Assembly (NCBI RefSeq): GCF_001053185.1 | Contig: NZ_CSTD01000003.1 | Coordinates: forward strand, 1 to 64,000 | Origin: Mycobacterium bohemicum DSM 44277 | GTDB lineage: Bacteria > Actinomycetota > Actinomycetes > Mycobacteriales > Mycobacteriaceae | DNA: 64,000 nt | Direction of reading: 5' to 3' | Shown: positions 42,801 through 50,588 of the stretch, piece after piece | Numbering within the stretch: position 1 is the stretch's first letter | How the letters are laid out: every line of letters starts with the position of its first letter | Notes under the pieces: generated by a model | What the model was told of the DNA's origin: nothing | What the model saw: the letters and a program-made list of their open reading frames with translations, nothing else | Databases searched by the model: none | Program-made: the position numbers and the translations under genes

Positions 42801-43664
42801 GCTTTGGACCGCTACGCCGCGAGCGTCGCGGGCGCGCGCTGCGCGACCGTGGCCTACGCGGTCGTCGACACCGACACCGAGACGGGTGCCGGCCGGGTCA
42901 GCTACAGCTGCGCCGGCCATCCCTACCCCCTGCTGGTCCGCCCGGGCCGCCCGCCGGTGTACCTGGAGGCCGGGCGCCGTCCCCCGGTCGCCGTCTCGAC
43001 ACACCCCGATCAGGGCGCGGACGGCCCCGACTCCACCGCGACCGCGGACCTGCCGCCGGGAACCCTGATTCTGCTCTACACCGACGGGCTCATCGAGCGG
43101 GCCGGCGAGACGCTGGACGACGGGTTCGCGCGGTTGAAGTCCGCGGCCGCCCGCTGCGCCGGCCTGCCGGTGGAGGCGGTCTGCGGGGAACTGCTGACGG
43201 CGATGGTGCCGCCCGGCGGCTACCGCGACGACGTCGTCGTCCTCGCGCTGCGCCCCAGTCACTCGGCCGCGCGCAGCTTCGCCACCGTGCTTGCGGCCGC
43301 CCCGGCCCAGATCCCGGTCGGGCGCGACCGGCTGCGGGGATGGCTGAGGGGCCTGGCCCTGCCGGCGCGTCGCGAAATGGACATCCTGCTGGCGACCGGC
43401 GAAGCGGTGACCAACGCGATCGAGCACGGCAGTCTCGGCGAGCCGCGCAAGACCGTGTCCGTCGAGGCGTTCCTGCGGGACGACACCGTCTCGGTCACCG
43501 TCAGCGACACCGGCCGCTGGGCGGGTGATTCCTCGGCCAGCCTGCGCAGCCGGCGGCGCGGTCGCGGGCTCACGCTGATGAGCGGCCTGGCCAACCGCGT
43601 CGACACGGTGCGGTCCCGCTCGGGCACCCAGGTCACGCTGGAGTTCGACCTGAGAGCGAGTTAG
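39807..43664 (+). CDS. Giant hybrid regulator: PAS-GAF-histidine kinase-receiver-GAF-PP2C-RsbW
   Basis: 1285 residues, no membrane segment. Domains in order: PAS (about 20-150); GAF (about 165-310); HisKA with H351 in SHEFRTPL; HATPase (about 440-560, NLLSNAVKY, DTGVGIG, GTGIGLSLV); receiver (about 615-735, phospho-acceptor D656 in VTDVMMPGLDG and K in LPKPF); GAF (about 755-905); SpoIIE-type PP2C phosphatase (about 920-1145, D945 in GGDWYS, GDVVGHG, YTDGL, RDDVVVLAL); and a C-terminal RsbW/SpoIIAB-like HATPase (about 1160-1285, ATGEAVTNAIEHG). One chain thus joins phosphorelay sensing to both enzymes that set the phosphorylation state of a STAS antagonist. The ATG overlaps the STAS stop. No sigma factor is adjacent. 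Confidence 0.93.
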   Translation: MTARLPADLAAAVELGGEMGRRFAEFDWAAHPLGEPQTWSSEVRAAVAIALTSRFPIVLWLGEAELFLVYNDGYAHILGDKHPAALGSPAEPVWSEIWDEIGPMLAGVVATGRATWSDDLMLALVTEGVPLERYFTFTYSPIIGAAGAVTAIFCAVIETTERVLSERRLHLLNAVAAAIMETRTIAEAVDATVAACATQAADLPFVAVYAQEPEAGEITLRGATPAVAPLLPRELAGLTAWDAASRSRAEVRLIDKVAAAIPGIGGALGDYCCEQALVLPLGEAPTLGALVVGTNPRRPLDAQYRGFCQLLADQLSSAFASISSYEQERRRADALAELDRAKTAFLTNVSHEFRTPLTLLLGPLDDATSDAAPDSVQADRLSTAARNARRLLRLVDSLLDFSRIEAGRANARLICTDVGALTEHIASSFTELCERAGLDLVLDCEPAPADIDPGMWETIVLNLLSNAVKYTLRGGISVTVRADSSHCVLEVRDTGVGIGPEDLGRLFERFYRADNARGRSVEGTGIGLSLVRGLVELQRGSVEIASQLDRGTTVTIRLPRSLGAVVGQPPGVLLDETNPYVAEARQWVTPAPEEREAAPAPPDRTRPLVLVADDNADMRAHLDRVLSAHWDTVLVADGDSALAATRRLHPDAVVTDVMMPGLDGFDFVAAVRADPSVATTPVIMLSARAGAEAVSQGFAGGADEYLPKPFHSQELIDRVASRLSAAARERDRQRREAQLHQASGLMQLDAALQASDSVAGLLDAVLASAFGPRDAAAVTIGVLDDDRQIRFEYAGDIPVELRDRYHVAPLDAPLVGADVVRTGEPMVITDTFLLPSRYRHAVQDTAGSVRACLAHPLRDHTGRVIGELALLWPAPRQFGEGELEMFARMAELTSSALERVRLLAHEHRIAIDFQEHLLELDHGSTAAVVAAVYQPASEAMRVGGDWYSVTPLNRSRTTAISVGDVVGHGLPAAIVMSRLRAAVAASALTAAEPTAVLGALDRYAASVAGARCATVAYAVVDTDTETGAGRVSYSCAGHPYPLLVRPGRPPVYLEAGRRPPVAVSTHPDQGADGPDSTATADLPPGTLILLYTDGLIERAGETLDDGFARLKSAAARCAGLPVEAVCGELLTAMVPPGGYRDDVVVLALRPSHSAARSFATVLAAAPAQIPVGRDRLRGWLRGLALPARREMDILLATGEAVTNAIEHGSLGEPRKTVSVEAFLRDDTVSVTVSDTGRWAGDSSASLRSRRRGRGLTLMSGLANRVDTVRSRSGTQVTLEFDLRAS

Positions 43665-43939
43665 GCCTCCTCCATCGCCTCGCCGAGCTCCTCGAGGATC
43701 TTGTTGTGGTGGTTGGCCGCCAGCAAGTGCCCGGCCGCGATGACCACCGCCACCGGCCAGTCGATGAGCTCCAACGCGGCCAGGGCCGCCAGCCCCCCGA
43801 AGTACGCCAGCTGCTCGGGCCGCGGAATCTCGACCGAACCCATCACGGGCAGGTTCACCACGAAGGTCTCGCCCTCGCGGATCTTCGCCACCGCCTCGCG
43901 CTGCGACGTCCCCCTGCGGGCCTTCTTTTCCGCCATCAT
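43661..43939 (-). CDS. Small membrane protein (Rv0424c-like)
   Basis: 92 residues. A basic start (KKARRGTSQREAVAKIREGE) leads to VNLPVMGSVEIPRPEQLAYFGGLAAL and a single hydrophobic helix (about residues 46-72) ending LLAANHHNKILEELGEAMEE. It resembles the M. tuberculosis gene Rv0424c beside ctpH. The central helix pattern, AALELIDWPVAVVIAAGHLL, recurs in the other ctpH neighbour (GLVEWPVLLAVGGGALLL), hinting at a shared partner role. The function is unknown. Its stop overlaps the end of the giant regulator gene by three to four bases. Confidence 0.82.
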   Translation of the reverse strand: MMAEKKARRGTSQREAVAKIREGETFVVNLPVMGSVEIPRPEQLAYFGGLAALAALELIDWPVAVVIAAGHLLAANHHNKILEELGEAMEEA

Positions 43940-43997
43940 TTGCCTTTCCGTAACGAAGGGTTTGCCCTCCCGCCGGGTGCTGACAGCACCGTCGGTC

Positions 43998-46727
43998 TTA
44001 TGTCTCGGATCGATTTAGCGCCCGACCCCGCGGCCGATCCGCTCGTTTCGTCGATCGCCTCGGTGCTGAGGGTGCCCCTGCTGGAACTCTATGCGCTGCT
44101 GTGGCGGGTCGGCGTGGTGGATATTCGCCAGTCGAACCGGGCGCGTCGCCGTTGCGCGACGGGGCAGCGGGTAGTGGTGGCGGCGTGTCCGACCTGCCCC
44201 AACTTTGCGAAACACCGTTCAGCACCGCAATCGCGACGGTCGCCGCGGCTGCTGTCCCCAGAGCCTGTGTCCACCCAAGGGGCCCTAGCGGTGTGCAGCC
44301 AAGCAACTGGCTGACCACCGGAATGCTGATCAACGTCCCCATGGTCGCCAACGAGCCGGCCGCCGTGAGCACCACCAGCGGGGCGCGCGAGTCCAGCAGC
44401 GTCTGACCCAGTTCGGCGCCCACCAGCGCCACCAGCGCCACGGTGGAGGCCCGCTGCGGGCGGCCGGTGACGCTCGCCATCGCCCACGCCCCCGTGGTCG
44501 CCGCGGCGGTGGTGACACCGCGGATCGCGACGGCCCGCCACAACTCGGGCTGATCCGGGCCGCGCTTGCCGTTGGCCCCGATGCCTGAGGGGCCGCTGGG
44601 CTTGCTGACGGCCAGGGCCGCGGCGGGCAGCGCGTCGGTCATCATGTTGACCAGCAGCAACTGCCGGGTGTTCAGCGGCGAGGTCCCGGTGATCGCGCTG
44701 CCGATGACGGCGAACAGCACCTCGCCGGCATTGCCGCCGAGCAGCACCGACACCGCCGCCTGCACCCGCTGCCACAGTTGGCGGCCTTCGGTGATGGCGT
44801 GCTGCAGCCCCTCGATCCGGGCGTCCATCAGCACGACGTCGGCCGCCATGTGGGCCGGGTCGCTGCCGCCGGCGACGACGCCGATGCCGACGGTGGCGGC
44901 CCGGATGGCGGCGGCGTCATTGGAGCCGTCGCCCACCATCGCGCACAGCACCCCGGCGCTCTCCAGCGTCTGAACCACCTGGACCTTGTTCTCCGGTGTC
45001 ATCCGGGCGAAGATCACCCGTTCGGTGACGGCCCGCTCTTTGTCCTTGCGCGACAGCGCATCCCACTCGGCGCCGCTGATCACCTGTTCGGCGGTCGCCG
45101 ACAGTCCGAGCTCCGCGGCGATGGCCTTCGCGGTGATCGGATGGTCGCCGGTGATGAGCTTGACGCCGACGTCGAGCCGGCGCAGGTCGGCGAGCAGGCC
45201 GGCGGCCTCGGCGCGCGGGGTGTCGGACAAGCCGAGGAACCCGACCAGTTCCAGCCCGTCGCGGGCGAGCTCGGCGATGTCGTCGGGATTGTCTTCGATC
45301 GCCCCGGCCTCCTGCGGCGTGAGCCGCCGCCGCGCCACCGCGATCACCCGCAGCCCGTTGGCGGCGAGCTCGGCGACCGTCCCCTCGTCTTCGGTGTCCG
45401 CGCAGGCCCTCAACACGACCTCCGGGGCGCCCTTGAGGGTCAGCTCGTGGTCGGCGACCGAGGCCGAGAACGACCGGCCTGACCGGAAGGGCAGGTGGGC
45501 CGTGGCCGGGCGCGGCGGGGACGAGCCGGCGACGGCCCCCCGAATTTCCAGCATCAGCTGGGCGCGGTTCCACGCGGCGGACAGCTCGCGGTCGTCGGCC
45601 CCGCGGATGCGGGAGACGCGCAGGACGTCGGTGCACAACACGCGCGGGTCGATCACGATCGCGTCGACGCGGTGCAGGTGGCGCAACGCCTCGGGCCGCA
45701 ACGGCAGCACGGCGTGCCGGTCGGCGAGGCCCTTTCCGAGCGCCGCGGCGAAGGCCTCGGGCGTGGTGCGGTTGGCGGCGGGCGTGGCGACCAGCAAAGC
45801 GGTCGCCGCCATGTTCAGGTTGCGGGTGGTCACGCCGACCAGGCCGGTGCTCAGCGCCTGGACGAGCGCGAAGGTGTTGTCGTGACTGTCCCGGGGCCGG
45901 CCGCGCGGCGGCTTCAGGCGGGCCGACGCGCCGGCGTCCGGCTGATCGGCGTACCGGGCCAGCTCCGGTTCGTGACGCTGCCAGGCGCGCGCCTCGGCGC
46001 GGCATTCGGCGGCCTTGAGCGACTGCATCGCAAAGCCCACCGACAGGGCGGCCCGCGACTGCGTGGCCGCCTCGGCCGCCGCCACCGCCAGCGTCATGAG
46101 GGTGTCGGTCGCCGGCCTGCCGATGCGGTCCTCGACCAGGCGGCGCAGCCACGGCTGGTAGTCCACCGCCACCACCCCCGCCAGCACGCCGAGGGGCATC
46201 CGGGGCCAGTGCAGGGCGCGGCCGGTCAGCGCGATGCCCAGCCCGGCCGCGGTCGCGCCCACGGTCACGGCCCGGGTCGCCAGCACCAGGCCGTCACCCG
46301 GCAGGCTCGCCGTGGTGGTGGGGACGTGGCCGGGTTGCCTTGCGCCGCTTGAATTCTCGACTTCATTAAGGAGTCGGCACAGATCCCGCAGCGACGTGTC
46401 CGGCCCGCGCAGGCCGACGACCACGCGAGACAGCGGGTGGTTCAGGCTCGCGGAGGTCACGCCGGGGTGCGCGCGGATCGCCTCGAGCACCCGGGCTGCG
46501 AGCCCGTCGGGATCGTCACCGTCGAGCCCGCGCACCTCGAGCCAGGCGCGGTCCGCCCCGCGCCAACAGCGACGGCTCAGCACCGGAGGCGAGGCGTCGC
46601 CGGTCAGCGCCCTGGCGCCCTCCCGCACCGGGATGGCGGCGATGGTGGCCAGCGTGGTCGCGGCGCCGACGCCGGCGCTGACGGCGCGCGCGGGCAGGGA
46701 TCGTCGTATTGAGGTGGCAATGCTCAA
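43998..46727 (-). CDS. ctpH: CtpH-type P-type ATPase, internally deleted and probably inactive
   Basis: 909 residues if started at the TTG 46727, against about 1540 in M. tuberculosis CtpH. The first part (to about residue 400) matches the non-catalytic N-terminal half of CtpH/CtpI proteins, including VIDPRVLC, their degenerate phosphorylation-site copy. After AWNRAQLMLE and a short Ala/Pro stretch (about 45500-45550) it jumps to LPFRSGRSFSASV and then the true nucleotide/P-domain end: TGDHPITAKA, MVGDGSNDAAAIRAAT, and the C-terminal membrane helices. No TGES actuator motif and no DKTGT phosphorylation motif occur anywhere, so about 600 residues seem lost in frame. The last 60 residues have poor codon usage and may be out of the original frame. 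Confidence 0.75.
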   Translation of the reverse strand: MSIATSIRRSLPARAVSAGVGAATTLATIAAIPVREGARALTGDASPPVLSRRCWRGADRAWLEVRGLDGDDPDGLAARVLEAIRAHPGVTSASLNHPLSRVVVGLRGPDTSLRDLCRLLNEVENSSGARQPGHVPTTTASLPGDGLVLATRAVTVGATAAGLGIALTGRALHWPRMPLGVLAGVVAVDYQPWLRRLVEDRIGRPATDTLMTLAVAAAEAATQSRAALSVGFAMQSLKAAECRAEARAWQRHEPELARYADQPDAGASARLKPPRGRPRDSHDNTFALVQALSTGLVGVTTRNLNMAATALLVATPAANRTTPEAFAAALGKGLADRHAVLPLRPEALRHLHRVDAIVIDPRVLCTDVLRVSRIRGADDRELSAAWNRAQLMLEIRGAVAGSSPPRPATAHLPFRSGRSFSASVADHELTLKGAPEVVLRACADTEDEGTVAELAANGLRVIAVARRRLTPQEAGAIEDNPDDIAELARDGLELVGFLGLSDTPRAEAAGLLADLRRLDVGVKLITGDHPITAKAIAAELGLSATAEQVISGAEWDALSRKDKERAVTERVIFARMTPENKVQVVQTLESAGVLCAMVGDGSNDAAAIRAATVGIGVVAGGSDPAHMAADVVLMDARIEGLQHAITEGRQLWQRVQAAVSVLLGGNAGEVLFAVIGSAITGTSPLNTRQLLLVNMMTDALPAAALAVSKPSGPSGIGANGKRGPDQPELWRAVAIRGVTTAAATTGAWAMASVTGRPQRASTVALVALVGAELGQTLLDSRAPLVVLTAAGSLATMGTLISIPVVSQLLGCTPLGPLGWTQALGTAAAATVAIAVLNGVSQSWGRSDTPPPLPAAPSRNGDAPGSTGEYPPRRPATAAHRVPAGAPSAPRRSTKRADRPRGRALNRSET

Positions 46728-46750
46728 AGTGTTGCTCGAACGATCCCTGC

Positions 46751-47191
46751 TCAGTTGGTGCTGCGCAACGCTGCGGCGCCGCCGGCCCGGCGAGCCGCGG
46801 TCTTCTTGGCCGCCGGCTTGCTCGCGGTCTTCTGCGGGGCGGGCTTCTCGGGCGCCGACGCCGCCGGTACCGGCTTGAGGTTGGCCTTGGCCGGCGCCTG
46901 CTCTTTGCGGTTCAGCCGCTGCAGCAGCAACGCGCCGCCACCCACGGCCAGCAGCACCGGCCACTCGACCAGGCCGGCCACGCCGAGCGCGCCGAAGGCC
47001 AGCGCGGCCGCCGGCGCCGAATGGCTGCCGCTGCTGACCCCGCGCTTGACGCCCTCCGCGGCTCCCGTTACGCCGCCGACGATCCCGTTCACCGCCGCGC
47101 CGCCCACGGCGCCGGCGGCCGCGGTGGTTGCGGTGGCCGCACGATTCACCGCCTGCCCGACGCCTCGGACTGCCCCGCCGATGACACTCAT
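46751..47191 (-). CDS. Membrane protein with Lys/Ala/Pro-rich tail (Rv0426c-like)
   Basis: 146 residues. An Ala/Gly-rich amphipathic region (about 1-55) precedes a hydrophobic helix (about 62-90) containing LVEWPVLLAVGGGALLL. The tail is basic and low-complexity (KTASKPAAKKTAARRAGG), like a histone-H1-type nucleic-acid- or envelope-binding end. Size and position just before ctpH match Rv0426c. It begins 24 bases upstream of the ctpH start in the same direction, so both are likely one transcript. The function is unknown. Confidence 0.8.
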   Translation of the reverse strand: MSVIGGAVRGVGQAVNRAATATTAAAGAVGGAAVNGIVGGVTGAAEGVKRGVSSGSHSAPAAALAFGALGVAGLVEWPVLLAVGGGALLLQRLNRKEQAPAKANLKPVPAASAPEKPAPQKTASKPAAKKTAARRAGGAAALRSTN

Positions 47192-47362
47192 GATGACTCC
47201 CTGGTCTTCGATGCTCCCGCCACGAACTCGCGCTGGGGATTGGCTACCCAGCTGAACGCGAAGTTAACGGCACAGCGCGACTTGATTTAGTACTTGACAA
47301 GCCAAAGCCTGCCACGTCGGACACGCGCTTACAACGCGAGTCGGCAAGTAATTTGCCTGCGC

Positions 47363-48178
47363 TTAACCTTGCCGCGGGTCGGTGACGTCGACGAACACCG
47401 GCGCGTGATCGCTGGGCGCCTTGCCCTTACGCTCCTCGCGGACGATCTGCGCGCCCGTCACCCGGGCGGCCAGCGCCGGTGACGCGAGGATGAAGTCGAT
47501 GCGCATGCCCTGCCTCTTCGGGAACCGCAGCTGGGTGTAGTCCCAGTACGTGTAGACCCCCGGCCCGGGGGTGAACGGCCTTACCACGTCGGCGAATTGA
47601 GCCTCGACGATCGCTCCGAACGCGCGCCGCTCGGGCTCGGAGACGTGGGTCGCGCCGGCGTAGAACTCGGTGCTCCAGACGTCGTCGTCGGTGGGGGCGA
47701 TGTTCCAGTCACCGGCCAGCGCGATCTGCGCCCCGGGGTCCGCACTCAGCCAACCTGATGCCGTATCCCGCAGGGCGGCAAGCCATTCCAGCTTGTAACT
47801 GTAATGCGGATCGCCGACCGCGCGGCCGTTGGGTACATAGAGGCTCCACATCCGGATGCCGGCGCAGGTGGCGCCCAGCGCGCGCGCCTCCGCGCCGGCC
47901 GCCACCTCCGGTTTGCTGCTCCAGCTGGGCTGCCCCTCGAAGCCGATCTGCACGTCGTCGAGGCCGACGCGCGAGGCGATGGCCACGCCGTTCCACTGAT
48001 TGAAACCGACATGCGCGACCTCGTAGCCGAGTTCGAAGAACGGCAGGGCGGGGAACTGGCCGTCGGAGCACTTGGTCTCCTGCATCGCCAGCACATCGAC
48101 GTCGGCGCGCGACAGCCAGTCGATCACGCGGGGCAGGCGGGTGCGGATCGAGTTGACGTTCCACGTGGCGAGCCTCAT
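47363..48178 (-). CDS. xthA: Exodeoxyribonuclease III / AP endonuclease XthA
   Basis: 271 residues of the exonuclease III family of base-excision-repair enzymes. Signatures: TWNVNSIR (Asn, about residue 7), MQETKCSDGQFP (metal-binding Glu, about 33), SLYVPNGRAVGD (about 113-124), LAGDWNIAPTDDD (about 153-165), RIDFILAS (about 226) and the catalytic SDHAPVFVDV (about 254). It cuts DNA at abasic sites and trims 3' ends. The ATG at 48178 begins the conserved fold; the frame is open far upstream through the chimeric gene, which is incidental. It lies at the end of the def-acetyltransferase-xthA run. Confidence 0.95.
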   Translation of the reverse strand: MRLATWNVNSIRTRLPRVIDWLSRADVDVLAMQETKCSDGQFPALPFFELGYEVAHVGFNQWNGVAIASRVGLDDVQIGFEGQPSWSSKPEVAAGAEARALGATCAGIRMWSLYVPNGRAVGDPHYSYKLEWLAALRDTASGWLSADPGAQIALAGDWNIAPTDDDVWSTEFYAGATHVSEPERRAFGAIVEAQFADVVRPFTPGPGVYTYWDYTQLRFPKRQGMRIDFILASPALAARVTGAQIVREERKGKAPSDHAPVFVDVTDPRQG

Positions 48179-49024
48179 GCCTCGACCGTAGCCGGGACGT
48201 AGCGGCGGCGATGGTGGAAGCGAAAACCCAGCGAATCGGCGAGCGGCCCAGTCCGCGATCGGCTTTCGGAAACCACCAAATAGGCGCGAGTGGCGCCGCG
48301 CCCGCCGCCCCAGCCGATCAGCGCCCGGCACAGGCGCGCCGCCGACGGCTCGTCGGTGGCGCGGACCGCCGACAGGCCCAACCACCGGGTAGCCGAGGCG
48401 CTCGGCGGCCGCGGTGGCCTCGGCGATGTCCTCGACCGGGCCGCGGCTCCAGGGCACCACCGGGACGTCGGCCTGCTCGGCGACCCGTTTGGCCGCGACC
48501 TTGTCGCCCAGCAGCCGGATGGTCGCGCTGTCCGGGCCGACGAACACGATGCCGGCCTCCTCGCAGGCCTGCGCGAACGACGCGTGCTCGGCCACGAACC
48601 CCCAGCCGACCCAGACGGAGTCGGCGTCGGCGCGGCGCAGGGCCGCCACGACGGCGGCCTCGTCCAGGTAGCGCGAGCGGCGCGCGCCGTCGGTGGGGTC
48701 GACGTAGGTCGGCGAGCCCAGCGGCACGGCCTCGTCGGCCTCGCGCACGAACCACGCGTCGGCGTCGGGGTCGGTGTACAGCGCGATCGTGCGGATGGGC
48801 GGGTGCCCGCCGGCCTGGTTGAGTTCGGCGACGGCGGTCAGCGCCCGCACCGCCACGGCGTCGGCGGGGGCGAACTCGACGACCGTCCCCGTCTTCGTGC
48901 GGACCCGCACCACCGGATCGATCTCCAGCAGATGGCCCACCGCGTCGGTCAGGGGCGGTACCGAGCCGGCCGGCCGCCGGTAGCGAACCGTCACCCGCGT
49001 CCCCGGGCGCGGCCACGAGATCAT
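48175..49024 (-). pseudogene. Rv0428c-like acetyltransferase gene with its middle replaced by a biotin-carboxylase fragment
   Basis: The first 60 or so codons from the ATG at 49024 (WPRPGTRVTVRYRRPAG ... VRTKTGTVVEF) match the N-terminus of the Rv0428c GNAT protein. From about 48840 the same frame becomes a biotin-carboxylase N-terminal domain: HPPIRTIALYTDPDA, VREADEAVPLG, WVGWGFVAEHASFAQACEE, GIVFVGPDS, GDKVAAKRVAEQADVPVVPW, AAAERLGYPVV. At about 48380 it stops matching, and the true acetyltransferase C-terminus (GLSAVRATDEPSAARL, GWGGGRGATRAYL, SLGFRFHHRRRYVPA) follows in another frame to a stop at 48175. So about 460 bases of a carboxylase gene sit in place of the acetyltransferase core. 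The start overlaps the def stop (TGATG), as in an intact operon. Confidence 0.75.
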
Positions 49025-49617
49025 CAGTGACCGAACGGGTCCGGGCCCTCGCCGGGGAGCCACGACAGCCCCGGCACGCCCCAACCGTGCGCCTTGACCG
49101 CCCGTTTCGCGCTGCGCGCGTAGCGGCCGATGAGCCGGTCCAGGTACAGGAAGCCATCCAGGTGCCCGGTCTCGTGCTGCAGCATCCGCGCGAACAGGCC
49201 GGTGCCCTCGATGTCCACCGGCTGGCCCTCGGCGTCCAGTCCCGTCACGCGCGCCCACTGGGCCCGGCCGGTCGGGAACGACTCGCCGGGCACGGACAGG
49301 CAGCCTTCCTCGTCGACCCCCGGGTCGGGCATGGTCTCGGGAACGTCGGAAGTCTCCAGCACCGGATTGACGACGACGCCGCGGCGGCGGTTCGTCATCC
49401 CGCGGTCGTCGGCGCAGTCGTAAACGAACACCCTTACCCCGCGGCCGATCTGGTTGGCGGCCAGGCCGACCCCGTGCGCGGCGTCCATGGTGTCGTACAT
49501 CGTGGCGATCAGCTCGGCCAGCTCGGCCGGCAGCGACCCGTCCTCGGCGACGGGCACGGGCGTCGTCGGCGTATGCAGGACCGGATCTCCCACGATGCGA
49601 ATGGGTACGACTGCCAT
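49024..49617 (-). CDS. def: Peptide deformylase
   Basis: 197 residues, matching the M. tuberculosis enzyme. It removes the formyl group from nascent proteins. The three family motifs are [10 protein letters not shown] (about residues 50-59), EGCLSVPG (metal Cys, about 106) and QHETGHLDG (metal His pair, about 147-155). The ATG at 49617 is the conserved start; a TTG nine bases upstream is in frame but unlikely. First gene of the minus-strand run leading to the chimeric gene and xthA; 147 bases separate it from the divergent DUF3263 gene. Confidence 0.95.
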   Translation of the reverse strand: MAVVPIRIVGDPVLHTPTTPVPVAEDGSLPAELAELIATMYDTMDAAHGVGLAANQIGRGVRVFVYDCADDRGMTNRRRGVVVNPVLETSDVPETMPDPGVDEEGCLSVPGESFPTGRAQWARVTGLDAEGQPVDIEGTGLFARMLQHETGHLDGFLYLDRLIGRYARSAKRAVKAHGWGVPGLSWLPGEGPDPFGH

Positions 49618-49764
49618 GGTCGGCAAAGGTACCGCACGACTCGCGGGTCTTGATGACGGCTTGAGAGTTCGGGGCGTGATTCAATAAGCGCCGAAACATG
49701 CCCCTAGGTAAGTCAAATGAGTAGAGCAGTTCGAGAATCGCCGGAAGGGTCCAGGGGAAGCGAT

Positions 49765-50073
49765 ATGGACAGCGCCATGGCGCGGGCAGATCGATCGGGG
49801 GACGCCTCGGAGATCGCTGATGGCCTCACCCGCCGCGAACACGACATCCTGGCCTTCGAGCGTCAGTGGTGGAAGTACGCCGGAGTGAAGGAAGAGGCGA
49901 TCAAGGAACTGTTCTCGATGTCGGCGACGCGGTACTACCAGGTGCTCAACGCGCTCGTCGATCGACCCGAGGCGCTGGCGGCCGACCCCATGCTGGTGAA
50001 GCGGCTGCGACGCCTGCGGGCCAGCCGTCAGAAAGCGCGGGCCGCGCGGCGGCTCGGCTTCGAGGTGACCTGA
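49765..50073 (+). CDS. DUF3263 protein (Rv0430-like)
   Basis: 102 residues, the length of Rv0430. The core LTRREHDILAFERQWWKYAGVKEEAIKELF, then SATRYYQVLNALVDRPEAL, is a helix-turn-helix-like fold highly conserved in actinobacteria. The C-terminal helix is very basic (KRLRRLRASRQKARAARR). It may be a small DNA-binding regulator. I prefer the ATG at 49765, preceded by AGGGGAAG, to the ATG at 49717. virR starts 17 bases downstream, suggesting one transcript. Confidence 0.88.
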   Translation: MDSAMARADRSGDASEIADGLTRREHDILAFERQWWKYAGVKEEAIKELFSMSATRYYQVLNALVDRPEALAADPMLVKRLRRLRASRQKARAARRLGFEVT

Positions 50074-50090
50074 GTCGCTACAGTGGGCTC

Positions 50091-50561
50091 GTGAAAGAGC
50101 GAGTTCCCGATTCCACGGGCCTCCCGCTGCGGGCCATGGTGATGGTGCTGCTGTTCCTGGGCGTCATCTTCCTGCTGCTGGGCTGGCAGGCCCTGGGTTC
50201 GTCCGGGAACTCCGACGACGAGTCGGCGTCTCCGGTTTCCGTGACCAGCACCACCAGCTCCGCTTCGCCGGCCAACAAGCCCGCCGCCAACCAGGCGGAG
50301 GTGCGCGTCTACAACATCTCCTCCAAGGAGGGCGTCGCCGCGCGCACGAAAGATCAGCTCACGGCCGCCGGTTTCAAGGTCACCGATGTCGGAAATCTGT
50401 CGTTGTCCGACGTCTCGACCACCACGGTGTACTACACCGACGCCGACGGTGAGCACGACACCGCCGACGCGGTCGGCAAGAACCTGGGGGCCGCCGTCGA
50501 GCCGCGCATTCCCGCCCTGGCCAGCCAGCCGCCCGGCGTCATCGTCCTGGTTGCCGGCTGA
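50091..50561 (+). CDS. virR: LytR_C-domain membrane protein VirR (Rv0431-like)
   Basis: 156 residues. A single N-terminal membrane helix (about residues 14-33) is followed by a Ser/Thr-rich linker and an extracytoplasmic LytR_C domain (EVRVYNISSKEGVAARTKDQL ... VGNLSLSDVSTTTVYYTD). In M. tuberculosis, Rv0431 (VirR) restrains release of membrane vesicles and affects envelope integrity; this assignment is by domain and position. The GTG at 50091 lies 17 bases after the DUF3263 stop. sodC follows on the same strand after 27 bases. Confidence 0.87.
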   Translation: MKERVPDSTGLPLRAMVMVLLFLGVIFLLLGWQALGSSGNSDDESASPVSVTSTTSSASPANKPAANQAEVRVYNISSKEGVAARTKDQLTAAGFKVTDVGNLSLSDVSTTTVYYTDADGEHDTADAVGKNLGAAVEPRIPALASQPPGVIVLVAG

Positions 50562-50588
50562 CGCCCGCCTAGACGTTAGGCTTCGCCT

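Noticed and set aside
39765..43427. 1220-codon minus-strand frame opposite the giant regulator
   Set aside because: Composition (Gly, Arg, His, Gln repeats) is that of an antisense shadow in GC-rich DNA; the plus strand carries clear kinase, receiver and phosphatase motifs.
48179..49699. A single 778-codon fusion protein ending in XthA
   Set aside because: The frame is continuous, but XthA has its own ATG at 48178 and the part before it contains the wrong frame of the acetyltransferase C-terminus. The open reading through the join is incidental, though the upstream chimera itself is reported.
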